This document shows, piece by piece, positions 1-8,658 of a DNA stretch of 64,000 bases (position 1 is the stretch's first letter; each line of letters starts with the position of its first letter). Made by a program: the position numbers and the translations under genes. The notes under the pieces are model-generated. The model worked only from the letters and a program-made list of their open reading frames with translations, ran no database searches and had not been told where the DNA came from. Where the stretch lies: the NCBI RefSeq assembly GCF_001428745.1, contig NZ_LMIO01000004.1, forward strand, positions 558,001 to 622,000. The letters run 5' to 3'. This DNA is from Leifsonia sp. Root227. Its GTDB lineage: Bacteria; Actinomycetota; Actinomycetes; Actinomycetales; Microbacteriaceae.

Positions 1-774
1 CTGATGCTCGGCTCGCTCGGCGGCTCGATCGCCGGCGCGCAGTTCGCGAAGTCGATCCCCGCCGGCTACCTGACCTTCGCCGGTATCGCGCTCATCGTGA
101 TCGTGCTGTTCGTGATCTTCAACCCGGATGCGTCCAACAAGGGAGAGCCGAAGCCGCCGTTCAACTTCGTCACGTTCCTGCAGACCTTCTGGGTCAGTCC
201 GCGCAAGCACCCCGACTTCTTCTGGGGCTTCACCGGCCGCCTGCTCCTCTACGCCGGTTACTTCATGGTCACCGGCTTCCAGCTCTACATCCTCCAGGAC
301 TACATCGGCCTCAAGGGCGACGCGGTGACGATGGTTCCGGTGCTCAGCCTGATCAGCCTCGTCGGCATCATCATCACCACGCTCATCGGCGGACCCGTGT
401 CGGACAGGATCGGGCGCCGCAAGATCGTCGTCATCGTCGCCGGAGCGGTCATGGCGATTTCCCTGGTCTTCCCGCTGATCATCCCGAGCATCACCGGCAT
501 GATGCTGTTCGCCTTCGTGTCCGGGCTCGGCTTCGGCGCGTACCAGGCCGTCGACACCGCGCTGATGAGCGAGGTGCTGCCGTCCAAGAACGACTTCGCG
601 AAGGACCTCGGCGTGCTCAACATCGCCGCGACGCTGCCGCAGACACTCGCGCCCGGTCTTGCCGGGCTGATCGTCTTCATCGCGGGCAACTCGTACACCC
701 CGCTGTTCCCGATCGGCATCGTGCTCGCCCTCCTCGGCGCCTTCGCGGTCATGCCGATCAAATCCGTCCGCTGA
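1..774 (+). CDS. MFS transporter, C-terminal part (5' end outside window)
   Basis: The reading frame is open at base 1, so this is the C-terminal part of a larger protein; at least 256 residues are visible. Hydrophobic helices alternate with short loops, and the loop GGPVSDRIGRRK matches the major facilitator signature (G-x-x-x-D-R-x-G-R-R), here between two transmembrane segments. The visible length fits roughly the last seven helices of a 12-helix carrier. The stop is 38 bases before a GH3 beta-glucosidase on the same strand, so the pair probably forms a sugar-uptake and hydrolysis unit, with this protein importing a beta-glucoside or oligosaccharide across the cytoplasmic membrane. The substrate is inferred only from that neighbour. 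The ATG at base 4 is probably internal. Confidence 0.85.
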   Translation: MMLGSLGGSIAGAQFAKSIPAGYLTFAGIALIVIVLFVIFNPDASNKGEPKPPFNFVTFLQTFWVSPRKHPDFFWGFTGRLLLYAGYFMVTGFQLYILQDYIGLKGDAVTMVPVLSLISLVGIIITTLIGGPVSDRIGRRKIVVIVAGAVMAISLVFPLIIPSITGMMLFAFVSGLGFGAYQAVDTALMSEVLPSKNDFAKDLGVLNIAATLPQTLAPGLAGLIVFIAGNSYTPLFPIGIVLALLGAFAVMPIKSVR

Positions 775-812
775 CCCCGCCCATCCGGCCGAAACGACTG
801 AAAGACTGCACG

Positions 813-3305
813 ATGACCGACACCACCACCACCGACACCGACACCGACGCCTTCATCGCCGGCCTCGTCTCCAGCCTCACCATCGAGCAGAAGGTGCGCC
901 TGCTCACCGGCGCCTCGTTCTGGACGCTGCACAGCGAACCGCAGATCGGCCTCGACACGATCGTCGTCTCCGACGGCCCTGCCGGGGTGCGCGGGCAGCT
1001 CTGGGACGAGCGGGACAGCTCGGCGAACCTTCCGTCGCCGACCGCGCTCGCTGCATCCTGGGATGTGGACCGCGTCCACGCACTCGGGCAGCTCATCGCG
1101 GCGGAGGCGCGCCGCAAGGGCGTCGGCGTCGCTCTCGGCCCGACCGTGAACATCCAGCGGTCGCCGCGCGGCGGACGCCACTTCGAGGCGTACAGCGAGG
1201 ACCCGTGGCTCTCCGGCGTCGTGGGCACGGCGTTCGTGAAGGGCGTGCAGTCCTGCGGCGTCGGCGCGACACCCAAGCACTTCGTCGCCAACGACAGCGA
1301 GACCGACCGCATGACGGTCAACGTCAACGTGGATGAGCGCACCCTCCGCGAGGTCTACCTCGCGCCGTTCGAGCGCATGGTCACCGAGGGCGGGGCGTGG
1401 CTCGTGATGTCGTCGTACAACTCGGTCAACGGCGTGACGATGAGCGAGAACGACCTCCTGCGCTCGCCGCTCAAAGACGAGTGGGGCTTCGACGGCGTCG
1501 TCGTCTCGGACTGGATGGGCGTGCGCGACACGGTCGCAGCCGGTGCGTCCGCGCAGGACCTGGCGATGCCTGGCCCCGATGGCGTCTGGGGGGATGCGCT
1601 GGTCGAGGCCGTGCGCTCCGGCCAGGTCTCCGAGACGGACATCGACGAGAAGGTGCTGCGCATCCTGCGCCTCGCCGGACGCCTCGGCGCCCTCGACGGC
1701 GTTGCCGCCGCGACCCCGCTCGCCGAGCCGTGGCCGGCCGAGAGGGTGGATGCGCTGCTGCGCGAAGCCGCCGCGGACGGCATGGTGCTGGTGAAGAACG
1801 GCGGAGGAGACGCATCCACCGCCGTGCTGCCCCTCGGCACAACGCCTGGCTCGATCGCCGTGATCGGTCAGCACGCGCGCATCGCCAGGAGCCAGGGCGG
1901 AGGATCCGCGACGGTCTTCCCCGACCACGTCGTGAGCCCGCTGGACGGCATCGTCGAGGCGTTCGGCGATGACCTCGTCTCGTTCGCGCCAGGGGTGCGA
2001 GCCTCCGACTCGCTGCTGCCGGTGGATGCGACGGTCGCCGTCGACCCCGCGACGGGCGAGACGGGCGTGCACGTTCGCTTCCTCGACGCCGACGGCGGCG
2101 TCGTGCTGGATGAGCACCGCGGCAGCGGTCGGCTGACCTGGCTGGGCGACCCCGTGCTCGCGGACACCGCGGTCGTCGAGGCGACCACCACGTTCACCGC
2201 TCCGGCGGACGGCGAGTACGCGGTCGGCTTCGCCGGACTCGGACTGTTCCGGTTCGAGGTGGACGGCGAGCTGAAGAGCGACGGCCTGTTCTTCCCGGAC
2301 GGCACCGACCCGTTCATGGCCTTCCTGAACCCGCCCAAGCAGTCGTTCCCGCTCCAGCTCACGGCCGGGCAGTCGTTGTCGCTGCGGCTGGAACACCGTC
2401 CGCAGCAGCAGCTCGGCCTGGCCGCCGTGATGTTCACCCTCGGCTACGAGGAGCCGTTCGGCGCGGCGGAAGACGAACTGGAGCGCGCGGTCGAACTGGC
2501 CGCGGCAGCGGACGTCGCCGTCGTGGTCGTCGGCACGACGGAGCAGCTCGAGTCGGAAGGGTTCGACAGGAGTGGCCTTCGGTTGCCGGATGGCCAGGAC
2601 GAACTGGTGCGCCGCGTGGTCGCAGCGAATCCGCGGACCGTCGTCGTCGTGAACTCCGGCGGACCCGTCATCCTGCCCTGGCTCGACGATGCGCCTGCTG
2701 TGCTCCTCACCTGGTTCCCCGGTCAGGAGATGGGTCACGCCATCGCCGACGTTCTCAGCGGCGCCGTCGAGCCCGGCGGACGCATCCCGACCACCTGGGC
2801 GGCGACGGAGGACGACGTTCCGGTGTGGCAGGTCGAGCCGGTGGACGGGCAGCTCTACTACGACGAGAAGCTGAACGTCGGCTACCGCGAGTGGCTGCGG
2901 CGCCAGGCGGCGGGCGGTCCGGCGCCGGCGATCCCGTTCGGCCACGGCCTCGGCTACACCGCCTGGGAGCTCGGCACGCCGAGCATCGACGAGGCGTCCG
3001 GTGAGCTCTCGGTGAGCGTGCCGGTGACGAACGTCGGCGACCGCGCGGGCAAGCAGGTGGTGCAGGTCTACCTGTCCCGCGTCTCCGACTCGGAGGTGGA
3101 GCGCCCCGTGCTCTGGCTGGCCGGGTACGCAGTTGTGCGCGCTGACGCGGGGGAGGCGACGGCCGCATCCATCGTCATCGAGCCGCGCTCGCTGCAGTAC
3201 TGGTCTGTGGAGGACCACGCCTGGCGAACCGAGGCAGGCACGTACGCGGTGCGGGTCGGCGTCTCGGTGGCCGAGCTGTCGGACGCCGTGGAGTTCACGG
3301 TCTGA
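813..3305 (+). CDS. beta-glucosidase, glycoside hydrolase family 3
   Basis: Predicted 830-residue cytoplasmic GH3 enzyme releasing terminal beta-linked glucose from oligosaccharides or glycosides; no signal peptide is present. The N-terminal barrel carries KHFVANDSETDR near residue 155 and the nucleophile motif VVSDWMG, with Asp233 as the expected catalytic nucleophile. The alpha/beta sandwich follows, interrupted at about residues 400-550 by a beta-rich insert resembling a PA14 module. The C-terminus has a fibronectin-III-like domain with the typical run VTNVGDRAGKQVVQVYL. The length agrees with PA14-containing GH3 beta-glucosidases. Its position just downstream of an MFS carrier suggests intracellular cleavage of imported glycosides. 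The exact aglycone and linkage cannot be read from sequence; beta-glucosidase is more likely than beta-xylosidase. Confidence 0.92.
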   Translation: MTDTTTTDTDTDAFIAGLVSSLTIEQKVRLLTGASFWTLHSEPQIGLDTIVVSDGPAGVRGQLWDERDSSANLPSPTALAASWDVDRVHALGQLIAAEARRKGVGVALGPTVNIQRSPRGGRHFEAYSEDPWLSGVVGTAFVKGVQSCGVGATPKHFVANDSETDRMTVNVNVDERTLREVYLAPFERMVTEGGAWLVMSSYNSVNGVTMSENDLLRSPLKDEWGFDGVVVSDWMGVRDTVAAGASAQDLAMPGPDGVWGDALVEAVRSGQVSETDIDEKVLRILRLAGRLGALDGVAAATPLAEPWPAERVDALLREAAADGMVLVKNGGGDASTAVLPLGTTPGSIAVIGQHARIARSQGGGSATVFPDHVVSPLDGIVEAFGDDLVSFAPGVRASDSLLPVDATVAVDPATGETGVHVRFLDADGGVVLDEHRGSGRLTWLGDPVLADTAVVEATTTFTAPADGEYAVGFAGLGLFRFEVDGELKSDGLFFPDGTDPFMAFLNPPKQSFPLQLTAGQSLSLRLEHRPQQQLGLAAVMFTLGYEEPFGAAEDELERAVELAAAADVAVVVVGTTEQLESEGFDRSGLRLPDGQDELVRRVVAANPRTVVVVNSGGPVILPWLDDAPAVLLTWFPGQEMGHAIADVLSGAVEPGGRIPTTWAATEDDVPVWQVEPVDGQLYYDEKLNVGYREWLRRQAAGGPAPAIPFGHGLGYTAWELGTPSIDEASGELSVSVPVTNVGDRAGKQVVQVYLSRVSDSEVERPVLWLAGYAVVRADAGEATAASIVIEPRSLQYWSVEDHAWRTEAGTYAVRVGVSVAELSDAVEFTV

Positions 3306-3323
3306 CCGCCGCCTGATCCCCGA

Positions 3324-3382
3324 CGAGTGGTTCCGGACCGCCAGTCAGGCGAGCGCCTGCGGCAGTTCGGAACCACTCCTCG
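3324..3382. terminator. ~60-base inverted repeat after the GH3 gene
   Basis: An 11-base arm (3325-3335, GAGTGGTTCCG) pairs perfectly with 3368-3378. Inside it a second hairpin, CAGGCG-AG-CGCCTG (3346-3359), is also perfect. The element begins with CGAG and ends with CTCG. There is no T-tract. It probably terminates the MFS-GH3 transcript or protects its 3' end. Similar-length elements occur at 17683, 23457 and 60595. Confidence 0.6.
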
Positions 3383-3431
3383 CCGTTCGAGCGGGTAACG
3401 TTGCGGCAGCCCATCGGAAGGATCCCCCGCC

Positions 3432-4403
3432 ATGATCGTCGACAACGCCGTGTACGTGGACGGCCGGCGCACCGCGGACCCGAGTTCGCTGGAGCAGACC
3501 TTCGAGACCGTGCAGGAGCGAAACGGCTTCGCCTGGATCGGCCTCTACCGGCCGACGGAGACCGAGCTGGGGGAGGTCGCCACCGAGTTCGAGCTGCCCG
3601 ACCTTGCCGTCGAGGATGCCCTGAGCGGACACCAGAGGGCGAAGCTGGAGAAGTACGGGGCGACGACGTTCGTCGCGCTGCGGCCGGCGCACTACATCGA
3701 CGAGACGGAGAAGGTCGAGTTCGGCGAGGTGCACGTGTTCCTCGGCGAGCAGTTCATCATCACCGTCCGCCACTTCGAGTGGCCGGACCTCTCCGAGGTG
3801 CGGCACAGGATGGAGCGCGAGCAGCGCCTGCTGGAGCTCGGCCCGATCGCGGTGCTGTACGGCATCCTGGACCAGATCGTCGACGACTACGCGCCGGTGA
3901 TCGCAGGTCTCGAGAACGACATCGACGAGATCGAGGACCAGCTCTTCAACGGCGACCGCACCGTCTCCCGCCGCATCTACGAGCTGTCCACCGAAGTCAT
4001 GACATTCCAGAGGGCCGTCAACCCGCTCGGCGACGTGCTGCAGGGCCTGCGGGATGCGCTTGCCGCGTCCGGAGCGGACGACACGCTTCGCGACCGGTTC
4101 CGGGATGTGCACGACCACGTCATCCGCATCGTGGAGCGGGCGGACGGATTCCGGCAGATCCTGCAGAACGCGCTGCTCGTGCACACGACGCTCGTCGGAC
4201 AGGCGCAGAACGACGAGGTCAAGAAGATCTCATCGTGGGCGGCGATCCTGTTCACCCCGACGCTGGTGGGGACGATCTACGGGATGAACTTCGATCACAT
4301 GCCGGAACTGCACTGGGTGCTCGGCTATCCGTTCGCGCTCGCGCTCATGCTCGCCACCGGCGTGGGCCTGTACTGGGCGTTCCGGCGCAACAACTGGCTC
4401 TGA
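3432..4403 (+). CDS. corA: CorA family magnesium/divalent cation channel
   Basis: A 323-residue protein with the CorA layout: a soluble acidic alpha/beta N-terminal domain, a long helical stalk (about residues 150-260), and two C-terminal membrane helices. The first helix ends in the family signature YGMNF (GMN at residues 284-286), which forms the periplasmic selectivity loop. A short charged tail (FRRNNWL) ends the protein, as usual. It would form a pentameric Mg2+ (or Co2+/Ni2+) influx channel in the cytoplasmic membrane. The gene is probably monocistronic: a TAACGT -10-like box at 3396-3401 and a GGAAGGA ribosome site precede the ATG, and a hairpin separates it from the GH3 gene. Confidence 0.93.
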   Translation: MIVDNAVYVDGRRTADPSSLEQTFETVQERNGFAWIGLYRPTETELGEVATEFELPDLAVEDALSGHQRAKLEKYGATTFVALRPAHYIDETEKVEFGEVHVFLGEQFIITVRHFEWPDLSEVRHRMEREQRLLELGPIAVLYGILDQIVDDYAPVIAGLENDIDEIEDQLFNGDRTVSRRIYELSTEVMTFQRAVNPLGDVLQGLRDALAASGADDTLRDRFRDVHDHVIRIVERADGFRQILQNALLVHTTLVGQAQNDEVKKISSWAAILFTPTLVGTIYGMNFDHMPELHWVLGYPFALALMLATGVGLYWAFRRNNWL

Positions 4404-4424
4404 CCGGCTGCGAGAATTGACCGC

Positions 4425-5555
4425 GTGTTCGAGTATGCGGGGTTGCGGCGGTGGCCGGACGTGGAAGGCGAGAACCTGTTCGCGTCGGATGCGGCCGACC
4501 GGCTGATCGCGGAGGTGGCGCGGGATGCGGTCGCCGCGCTGGGCGACAGCGCAGGCGGGCTCGTGATCGTCGGCGACGCCTATGGCGCTCTCACTCTCGC
4601 GGCGGCGGCCGGTGGTGCGCGCGGCATCCGCGTGCACCAGGACCCGCTGACCGGCGAGCAGGCGCTCGCCGCCAACGCGGCAGCGCTCGGCCTGGCCGAC
4701 GCGTACACGCAGCACCCGCTCGACGCCGATCTCGTCCGCGGGGCCAGGGTCGTGCTGCTGCGGCTGCCGCGGAGCCTGGATGCGCTCGACGAGATCGCGA
4801 CCCTGGTGGCAGAGCATGCGCATCCGGAGGTCGTCGTCTACGCCGGGGGGATGCTGAAGCACATGAGCATGGCGATGAACGACGTGCTCGGCGCGGCGTT
4901 CGACTCCGTCACCGCGTCGCTGGCCAGGCAGAAGGCGCGGGTCCTGACTGCGGAGCGACCGCATCCCGTGGCCGACCTGCGCACGGGTCGGTGGCCGGAG
5001 CGCGCGTACGACGACGAGCTCGGCGTCTGGGTGTGCGCGCACGGCGCAGCGTTCGCCGGCACGGCGATCGACATCGGCACCCGGTTCCTGCTGAGCGTCG
5101 TCGACGACGCTGCACCGGATGCGCGCACCGCCATCGACCTCGGCTGCGGCACCGGCGTGCTCGCCACGACGCTCGCCATCCGCAGGCCCGAACTGCGGGT
5201 GATCGCCACCGACCAGTCGGCCGCGGCCGTCGCCTCCGCCACGGCGACCGCCGCCGCCAATGGCGTCGCCGACCGGGTCGCGGTCGTCCGCGACGACGGG
5301 CTCTCCGCGCAGCCGGACGCGAGCGCCGACCTGATCGTGCTGAACCCGCCGTTCCACATCGGGAGCGCCGTGCACACCGGCGTCGCACACCGGATGTTCG
5401 CGGACGCCGCGCGCGTGCTCGCCCCCGGCGGCGAACTGTGGACCGTGTGGAACTCGCACCTCGGCTACCGGGCAGCGCTGGAGCGCACGGTGGGGCCGAC
5501 CAGGCAGATCGCGCGCAACGCGAAGTTCACGGTGACCGCCTCCCGCCGCCGCTGA
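4425..5555 (+). CDS. class I SAM-dependent methyltransferase, RlmG/RsmC-like
   Basis: A 376-residue two-domain methyltransferase. The first ~180 residues form a degenerate methyltransferase-like half, as in RsmC/RlmG. The second half has the SAM-binding motif LGCGTGVLAT and the catalytic motif VLNPPFH, typical of enzymes that methylate the exocyclic amino group of guanine (N2) or adenine. The likely substrate is a guanine in rRNA, by analogy with RlmG (23S) and RsmC (16S); which one cannot be decided here. The GTG start lies 21 bases after the corA stop, and GAGAAT seven bases before it could be a weak -10 for a leaderless transcript. The protein ends in a basic tail (TASRRR) that could contact RNA. 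Confidence 0.85.
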   Translation: MFEYAGLRRWPDVEGENLFASDAADRLIAEVARDAVAALGDSAGGLVIVGDAYGALTLAAAAGGARGIRVHQDPLTGEQALAANAAALGLADAYTQHPLDADLVRGARVVLLRLPRSLDALDEIATLVAEHAHPEVVVYAGGMLKHMSMAMNDVLGAAFDSVTASLARQKARVLTAERPHPVADLRTGRWPERAYDDELGVWVCAHGAAFAGTAIDIGTRFLLSVVDDAAPDARTAIDLGCGTGVLATTLAIRRPELRVIATDQSAAAVASATATAAANGVADRVAVVRDDGLSAQPDASADLIVLNPPFHIGSAVHTGVAHRMFADAARVLAPGGELWTVWNSHLGYRAALERTVGPTRQIARNAKFTVTASRRR

Positions 5556-5595
5556 CCGGTTGCCTTCCGCGCGGGAAGCCGCGAAGCTCGTGTCC

Positions 5596-5901
5596 ATGAG
5601 CCACGACGATGCGCCGGATGCGCCGGATGCGCCGGATGCGCCGGATGCGCCGGATGGGCAGGATGCGCAGGACGAACCGGATGCGCAGATCGCCGCCGTC
5701 CGGGCGGCCGTAGCGGCCGGCGACCCAGCCTCCGCGCGGCTGAGTCTGCACCCGTACCTGCACTGGACGTTCCCGGACGGCACGACACTGCGGGGGCGCA
5801 TCCACGTGCTGGCGGCGCTGTCCGCACTGGCCGAGGTGCCGGAGCCCGCGTCGGTCGAACTCCGCGACGGCCAGCTCTACCGCTGGGTGTCTGCGGAATA
5901 G
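5596..5901 (+). CDS. small nuclear-transport-factor-2-like (SnoaL-type) protein with DAP repeat
   Basis: From the ATG at 5596 this encodes 101 residues. The N-terminus is a repeated Asp-Ala-Pro run followed by an acidic stretch. The remainder (AAVRAAVAAGDPASARLSLHP and onward, then WTFPDGTTLRGR, ending LYRWVSAE) resembles the small alpha+beta barrel of NTF2/SnoaL-like proteins, where a short 'task' domain is often found next to methyltransferases or regulators. An in-frame start at 5560 would add 12 residues but lacks a clear ribosome site. No catalytic residues can be assigned and the function is unknown. It sits 28 bases before an AraC regulator on the same strand. Confidence 0.6.
   Translation: MSHDDAPDAPDAPDAPDAPDGQDAQDEPDAQIAAVRAAVAAGDPASARLSLHPYLHWTFPDGTTLRGRIHVLAALSALAEVPEPASVELRDGQLYRWVSAE
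5608..5652 (+). repeat. five tandem copies of a 9-base unit (GATGCGCCG)
   Basis: GATGCGCCG is repeated five times without interruption inside the start of the preceding small gene and encodes Asp-Ala-Pro units. Degenerate copies continue to about 5690. The unit keeps the reading frame, so copy-number change would alter only the length of the disordered N-terminus. Confidence 0.9.
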
Positions 5902-5929
5902 GGACGTCCGCGCCGCTGTTTTCGCGAGA

Positions 5930-6772
5930 GTGACGATCACCGCGCTGACCTCTCCCGCCACCCTCGACGAGCTTCTCTCGACGCTCGAATGGCACGTGGA
6001 CGAGTCGCGGCGTGACGCGCTCGCCGCCGGCGCGACCCTCCGCTTCGCCAAGCCGACGTTCCTGTACGTCATCGGCGGGTCCGTGCGGGTGCGTTCGACA
6101 GGCCCGCAGGCCGTCTCGCTCTCGTTCGCGACCGGCGACGTGGTCTTCACGCCCGGCCGCCACCCCGTCGACCTGTCGGCCGATTCGGCGGCGGAGGTCG
6201 TGGTCTCCGAGCTGCGACCCGTCGGCGGGTCGCGCGCTCTCGACCTGCTGCCGGAGCTGATCGGCGTGAACAGACTGGCGGAACTCGACCCAGCGATAGC
6301 CCTCCTCGCCTCCCGCATGGGTTGCCCTGCGCAGCCGGGACGGGCGGGTGACAACGTGATCTGCGGGCGAATGGCGACGACCATCGTCTCCGTGGCGATC
6401 CGCGCGTGGGCGGAAGGAGACTGCGCTCCGGCGAACTGGCCCGCGCCTGTCGAGGACCCGTTCGTCGCCCGCGTTCTCGATGCGATGCACGGCGACCCAG
6501 GGCATCCATGGACGGTGGGAGACCTCGCCGCTGTCGGTGCGATGTCTCGGACGATCTTCGCCGAGCGCTTCCGCCGGCAGGTGGGCCAGTCACCGGCGAG
6601 CTACCTCGCTCAGGTGCGGATGGACGCGGCGATGTCCTACCTGTCCAGGGACGGCCTGACCGTGAGCGAGACAGCCAGGATGCTCGGCTACGAGTCGGAC
6701 GCCGGCTTCAGCCGCGCCTTCCGGAGGCACACCGGCTCCGCGCCGTCTGTGTGGCGGCAGCGGGCGAGCTGA
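5930..6772 (+). CDS. AraC family transcriptional regulator
   Basis: A 280-residue regulator. The N-terminal ~130 residues form a cupin-like sensing domain with hydrophobic strands and 'FTPGRHPVDLSADS'. The C-terminal ~100 residues carry two helix-turn-helix motifs: WTVGDLAAVGAMSRTIFAERF and, near the end, TVSETARMLGYESDAGFSRAF followed by the diagnostic FRRHTGSAPSVWRQ. This is the cupin_6/AraC arrangement often paired with a drug or metabolite exporter. The stop lies 12 bases from the stop of a convergent MFS exporter, a plausible but unproven target. The GTG start at 5930 has no strong ribosome site. Confidence 0.9.
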   Translation: MTITALTSPATLDELLSTLEWHVDESRRDALAAGATLRFAKPTFLYVIGGSVRVRSTGPQAVSLSFATGDVVFTPGRHPVDLSADSAAEVVVSELRPVGGSRALDLLPELIGVNRLAELDPAIALLASRMGCPAQPGRAGDNVICGRMATTIVSVAIRAWAEGDCAPANWPAPVEDPFVARVLDAMHGDPGHPWTVGDLAAVGAMSRTIFAERFRRQVGQSPASYLAQVRMDAAMSYLSRDGLTVSETARMLGYESDAGFSRAFRRHTGSAPSVWRQRAS

Positions 6773-6784
6773 GCCGCAGCGTCG

Positions 6785-7999
6785 TCAGCTCAGCCGGGCC
6801 CGGCGTCGCCCGGCGCTGCCGAACAGCACCACGCCCACCGCGACCACGACGACCGCCACCAGGTATGTGGTGCGCACATCCACGCTGTCGACCAGGATCC
6901 CGCCGATCCCGGCGCCCAGCGTGATCGCGAGCTGGAACCCGGCGACCACCAGACCGCCCGCCGCCTCCAGCCGGTCCGGGATGTACCGGCCTGCCCAGGT
7001 GTTGATGACCGCCGGCCACGCGCCGAAGCCGAACCCCCACACCGCGACCGCGATCGCGACGACCACGACGGAGCCCTGCCCGACCACGGAGAGCAGGATA
7101 GCGCCGGCGATGAGCGAGGGCTGCAGGTAGCGCAGCAGCCCGAGAAACCGGTCGGCGAGCGCGCCGACCACGAGGTTGCCGATCACGCCTCCGATGCCGA
7201 ACAGCACCAGCAGTCCGGCGGCGAATGCCGTGTCGAGTCCAGGCACCTGGTCGAGGGCGAGCCGGATGAAGGTGTACGCCATGAAGTGCCCGAACACGAT
7301 CAGGATGTGTCCGGCGAGCCCCTGCCGCACGCCGGGCCGCCGCAGGGTGTCGCCGAGGATCCGCAGGCTCGACGCCGCCGCCGGAGCGATGGGCGGGAGC
7401 GACAGGCGCAGGGCGACGGCGACGACGGCGGTCAGGGCGGCGGCGCCGAAGAAGACGCCGCGCCAGTCGATGATCTCGGTGAGGAAGACGCCCACAGGCA
7501 CGCCCGCGACGACGGCGAGCGTCATCCCCGCGCTCACGATGGTCATCGCGCGGCCGAGCCTGTCCGGGCTGGCGAGCTGCGCAGCGACGGTCAGCGACAT
7601 CGACCAGAACCCGCTGATCGCCACGCCGATGAGCAGACGCGCCACCAGCAGCACCCACAGCGACGGTGCGACGGCGACCGCCAGGTTGGAGACCGCGGCG
7701 AGCACGGCGACGAGCACGAGCAGCGTGCGCCGGTCCATCCGCGGGATGAGGATGCCGATGGTGGGCGCGGCGAGGAACCCGACGAACGCGGTGACGGTCA
7801 CGGTCTGCCCGGCCTGCCCCGGCGTCACCCCGAGCTCGGCGGCCATCGCGGTGAGCACACCGGACGGGAGGAATTCGGCGGTGACGAGCACGAAGCTGGT
7901 CAGCAGCATGACGATGAGCGCCAGCCAGTGCGTGCGGGTGTGCGCGGCGCCGGTCGGTGCGGGGGAGGTGGCCCGGATGGGAGAGGTGTCTGTCGTCAC
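6785..7999 (-). CDS. MFS transporter, DHA1-type drug/metabolite exporter
   Basis: A 404-residue membrane protein with 12 predicted helices and a short hydrophilic N-terminal tail. The loop between helices 2 and 3 reads PRMDRRTLLV, a variant of the MFS signature, and the fifth helix has VVAGVPVGVFL, close to motif C (G-x-x-x-G-P-x-x-G) of antiporters. This resembles the arabinose/chloramphenicol exporter group (AraJ/Cml-like) of proton-driven efflux pumps. The GTG start at 7999 follows CAGAGT plus six bases, a possible leaderless promoter. It faces the AraC regulator tail to tail and is transcribed away from the GNAT gene block. The substrate is unknown. Confidence 0.87.
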   Translation of the reverse strand: MTTDTSPIRATSPAPTGAAHTRTHWLALIVMLLTSFVLVTAEFLPSGVLTAMAAELGVTPGQAGQTVTVTAFVGFLAAPTIGILIPRMDRRTLLVLVAVLAAVSNLAVAVAPSLWVLLVARLLIGVAISGFWSMSLTVAAQLASPDRLGRAMTIVSAGMTLAVVAGVPVGVFLTEIIDWRGVFFGAAALTAVVAVALRLSLPPIAPAAASSLRILGDTLRRPGVRQGLAGHILIVFGHFMAYTFIRLALDQVPGLDTAFAAGLLVLFGIGGVIGNLVVGALADRFLGLLRYLQPSLIAGAILLSVVGQGSVVVVAIAVAVWGFGFGAWPAVINTWAGRYIPDRLEAAGGLVVAGFQLAITLGAGIGGILVDSVDVRTTYLVAVVVVAVGVVLFGSAGRRRARLS

Positions 8000-8099
8000 T
8001 GTTCCACTCTGACGGACGCGGACGGCGCGCGCCTGACTCTGCGTCCGTGATGGGCGACCATCCGTCCGGGGTCGCCGACGCCGGCGGAGGACGCGCGGC

Positions 8100-8621
8100 T
8101 CAGGGAGCGGACGCCCCGCGGGCCATCACTACGCGCGGCCATTCCGCGAGCCCGAGTCCGTGCGCTTCCTCCTCGCGCACCCGCTCGCGCAGGGCGGCGT
8201 CGACGGCGTCGTCCGGCAGCACCGCGAAGCCGAGCCGCGCGTAGTACGGCGCGTTCCACGGCACGTCGGCGAAGGTGGTGAGCGTGAGTCCGGCGAGTCC
8301 ATGGGCGTCCGCCCACGCGTCGGCGACCTCGATCAGGCGCGCGCCGAGCCCTCGGCGTGCGTGCGACGGATGCACGGACACCTGCTCGATGTGGGCGCGC
8401 CCGCCGAGCGCTTCGACCAGCAGGTAGGCGACCGGCGTGTCCGTCCCGTCGACCGCGACCAGCGCGCCGCCGTTCCGGATGTGCGCCGTCAGTTCGGCGG
8501 CGGAAGGCGGGTCGTCGTCGGCGACGTCGGCGAGCCCGATGCTGCGGAACGTCTCGCCCGCCGCCAGCTCGATGCCCTGGATGGCCGGGATGTCCGCTGT
8601 CCGTGCCGCTCGAATCGTCAC
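8100..8621 (-). CDS. GNAT family N-acetyltransferase
   Basis: From the GTG at 8621 the protein has 173 residues and begins VTIRAARTADIPAIQ, a typical GNAT beta1-alpha1 start. The acetyl-CoA-binding motif A is VSVHPSHARRGLGARLIEVA (R-x-x-G-x-G/A), followed by a later strand and helix ending NAPYYARLGFAVL. It would transfer an acetyl group from acetyl-CoA to an amine; the substrate is not predictable. A start eight codons further upstream is possible, but the TATACG box at 8630-8635 would then lie inside the gene. Placing the start at 8621 puts that box eight bases upstream, fitting a leaderless transcript. LysE lies 37 bases upstream in the same orientation. Confidence 0.88.
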   Translation of the reverse strand: MTIRAARTADIPAIQGIELAAGETFRSIGLADVADDDPPSAAELTAHIRNGGALVAVDGTDTPVAYLLVEALGGRAHIEQVSVHPSHARRGLGARLIEVADAWADAHGLAGLTLTTFADVPWNAPYYARLGFAVLPDDAVDAALRERVREEEAHGLGLAEWPRVVMARGASAP

Positions 8622-8658
8622 CGTTCGAGCGTATAAGACGGGCACGGGAGCTGCGGGG

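Noticed and set aside
300..3218. A 972-codon open frame on the minus strand opposite the MFS and GH3 genes
   Set aside because: It is a GC-rich antisense shadow: composition is Arg/Gly/Ala/His-biased, no domain is recognisable, and the plus strand holds a clear GH3 enzyme.
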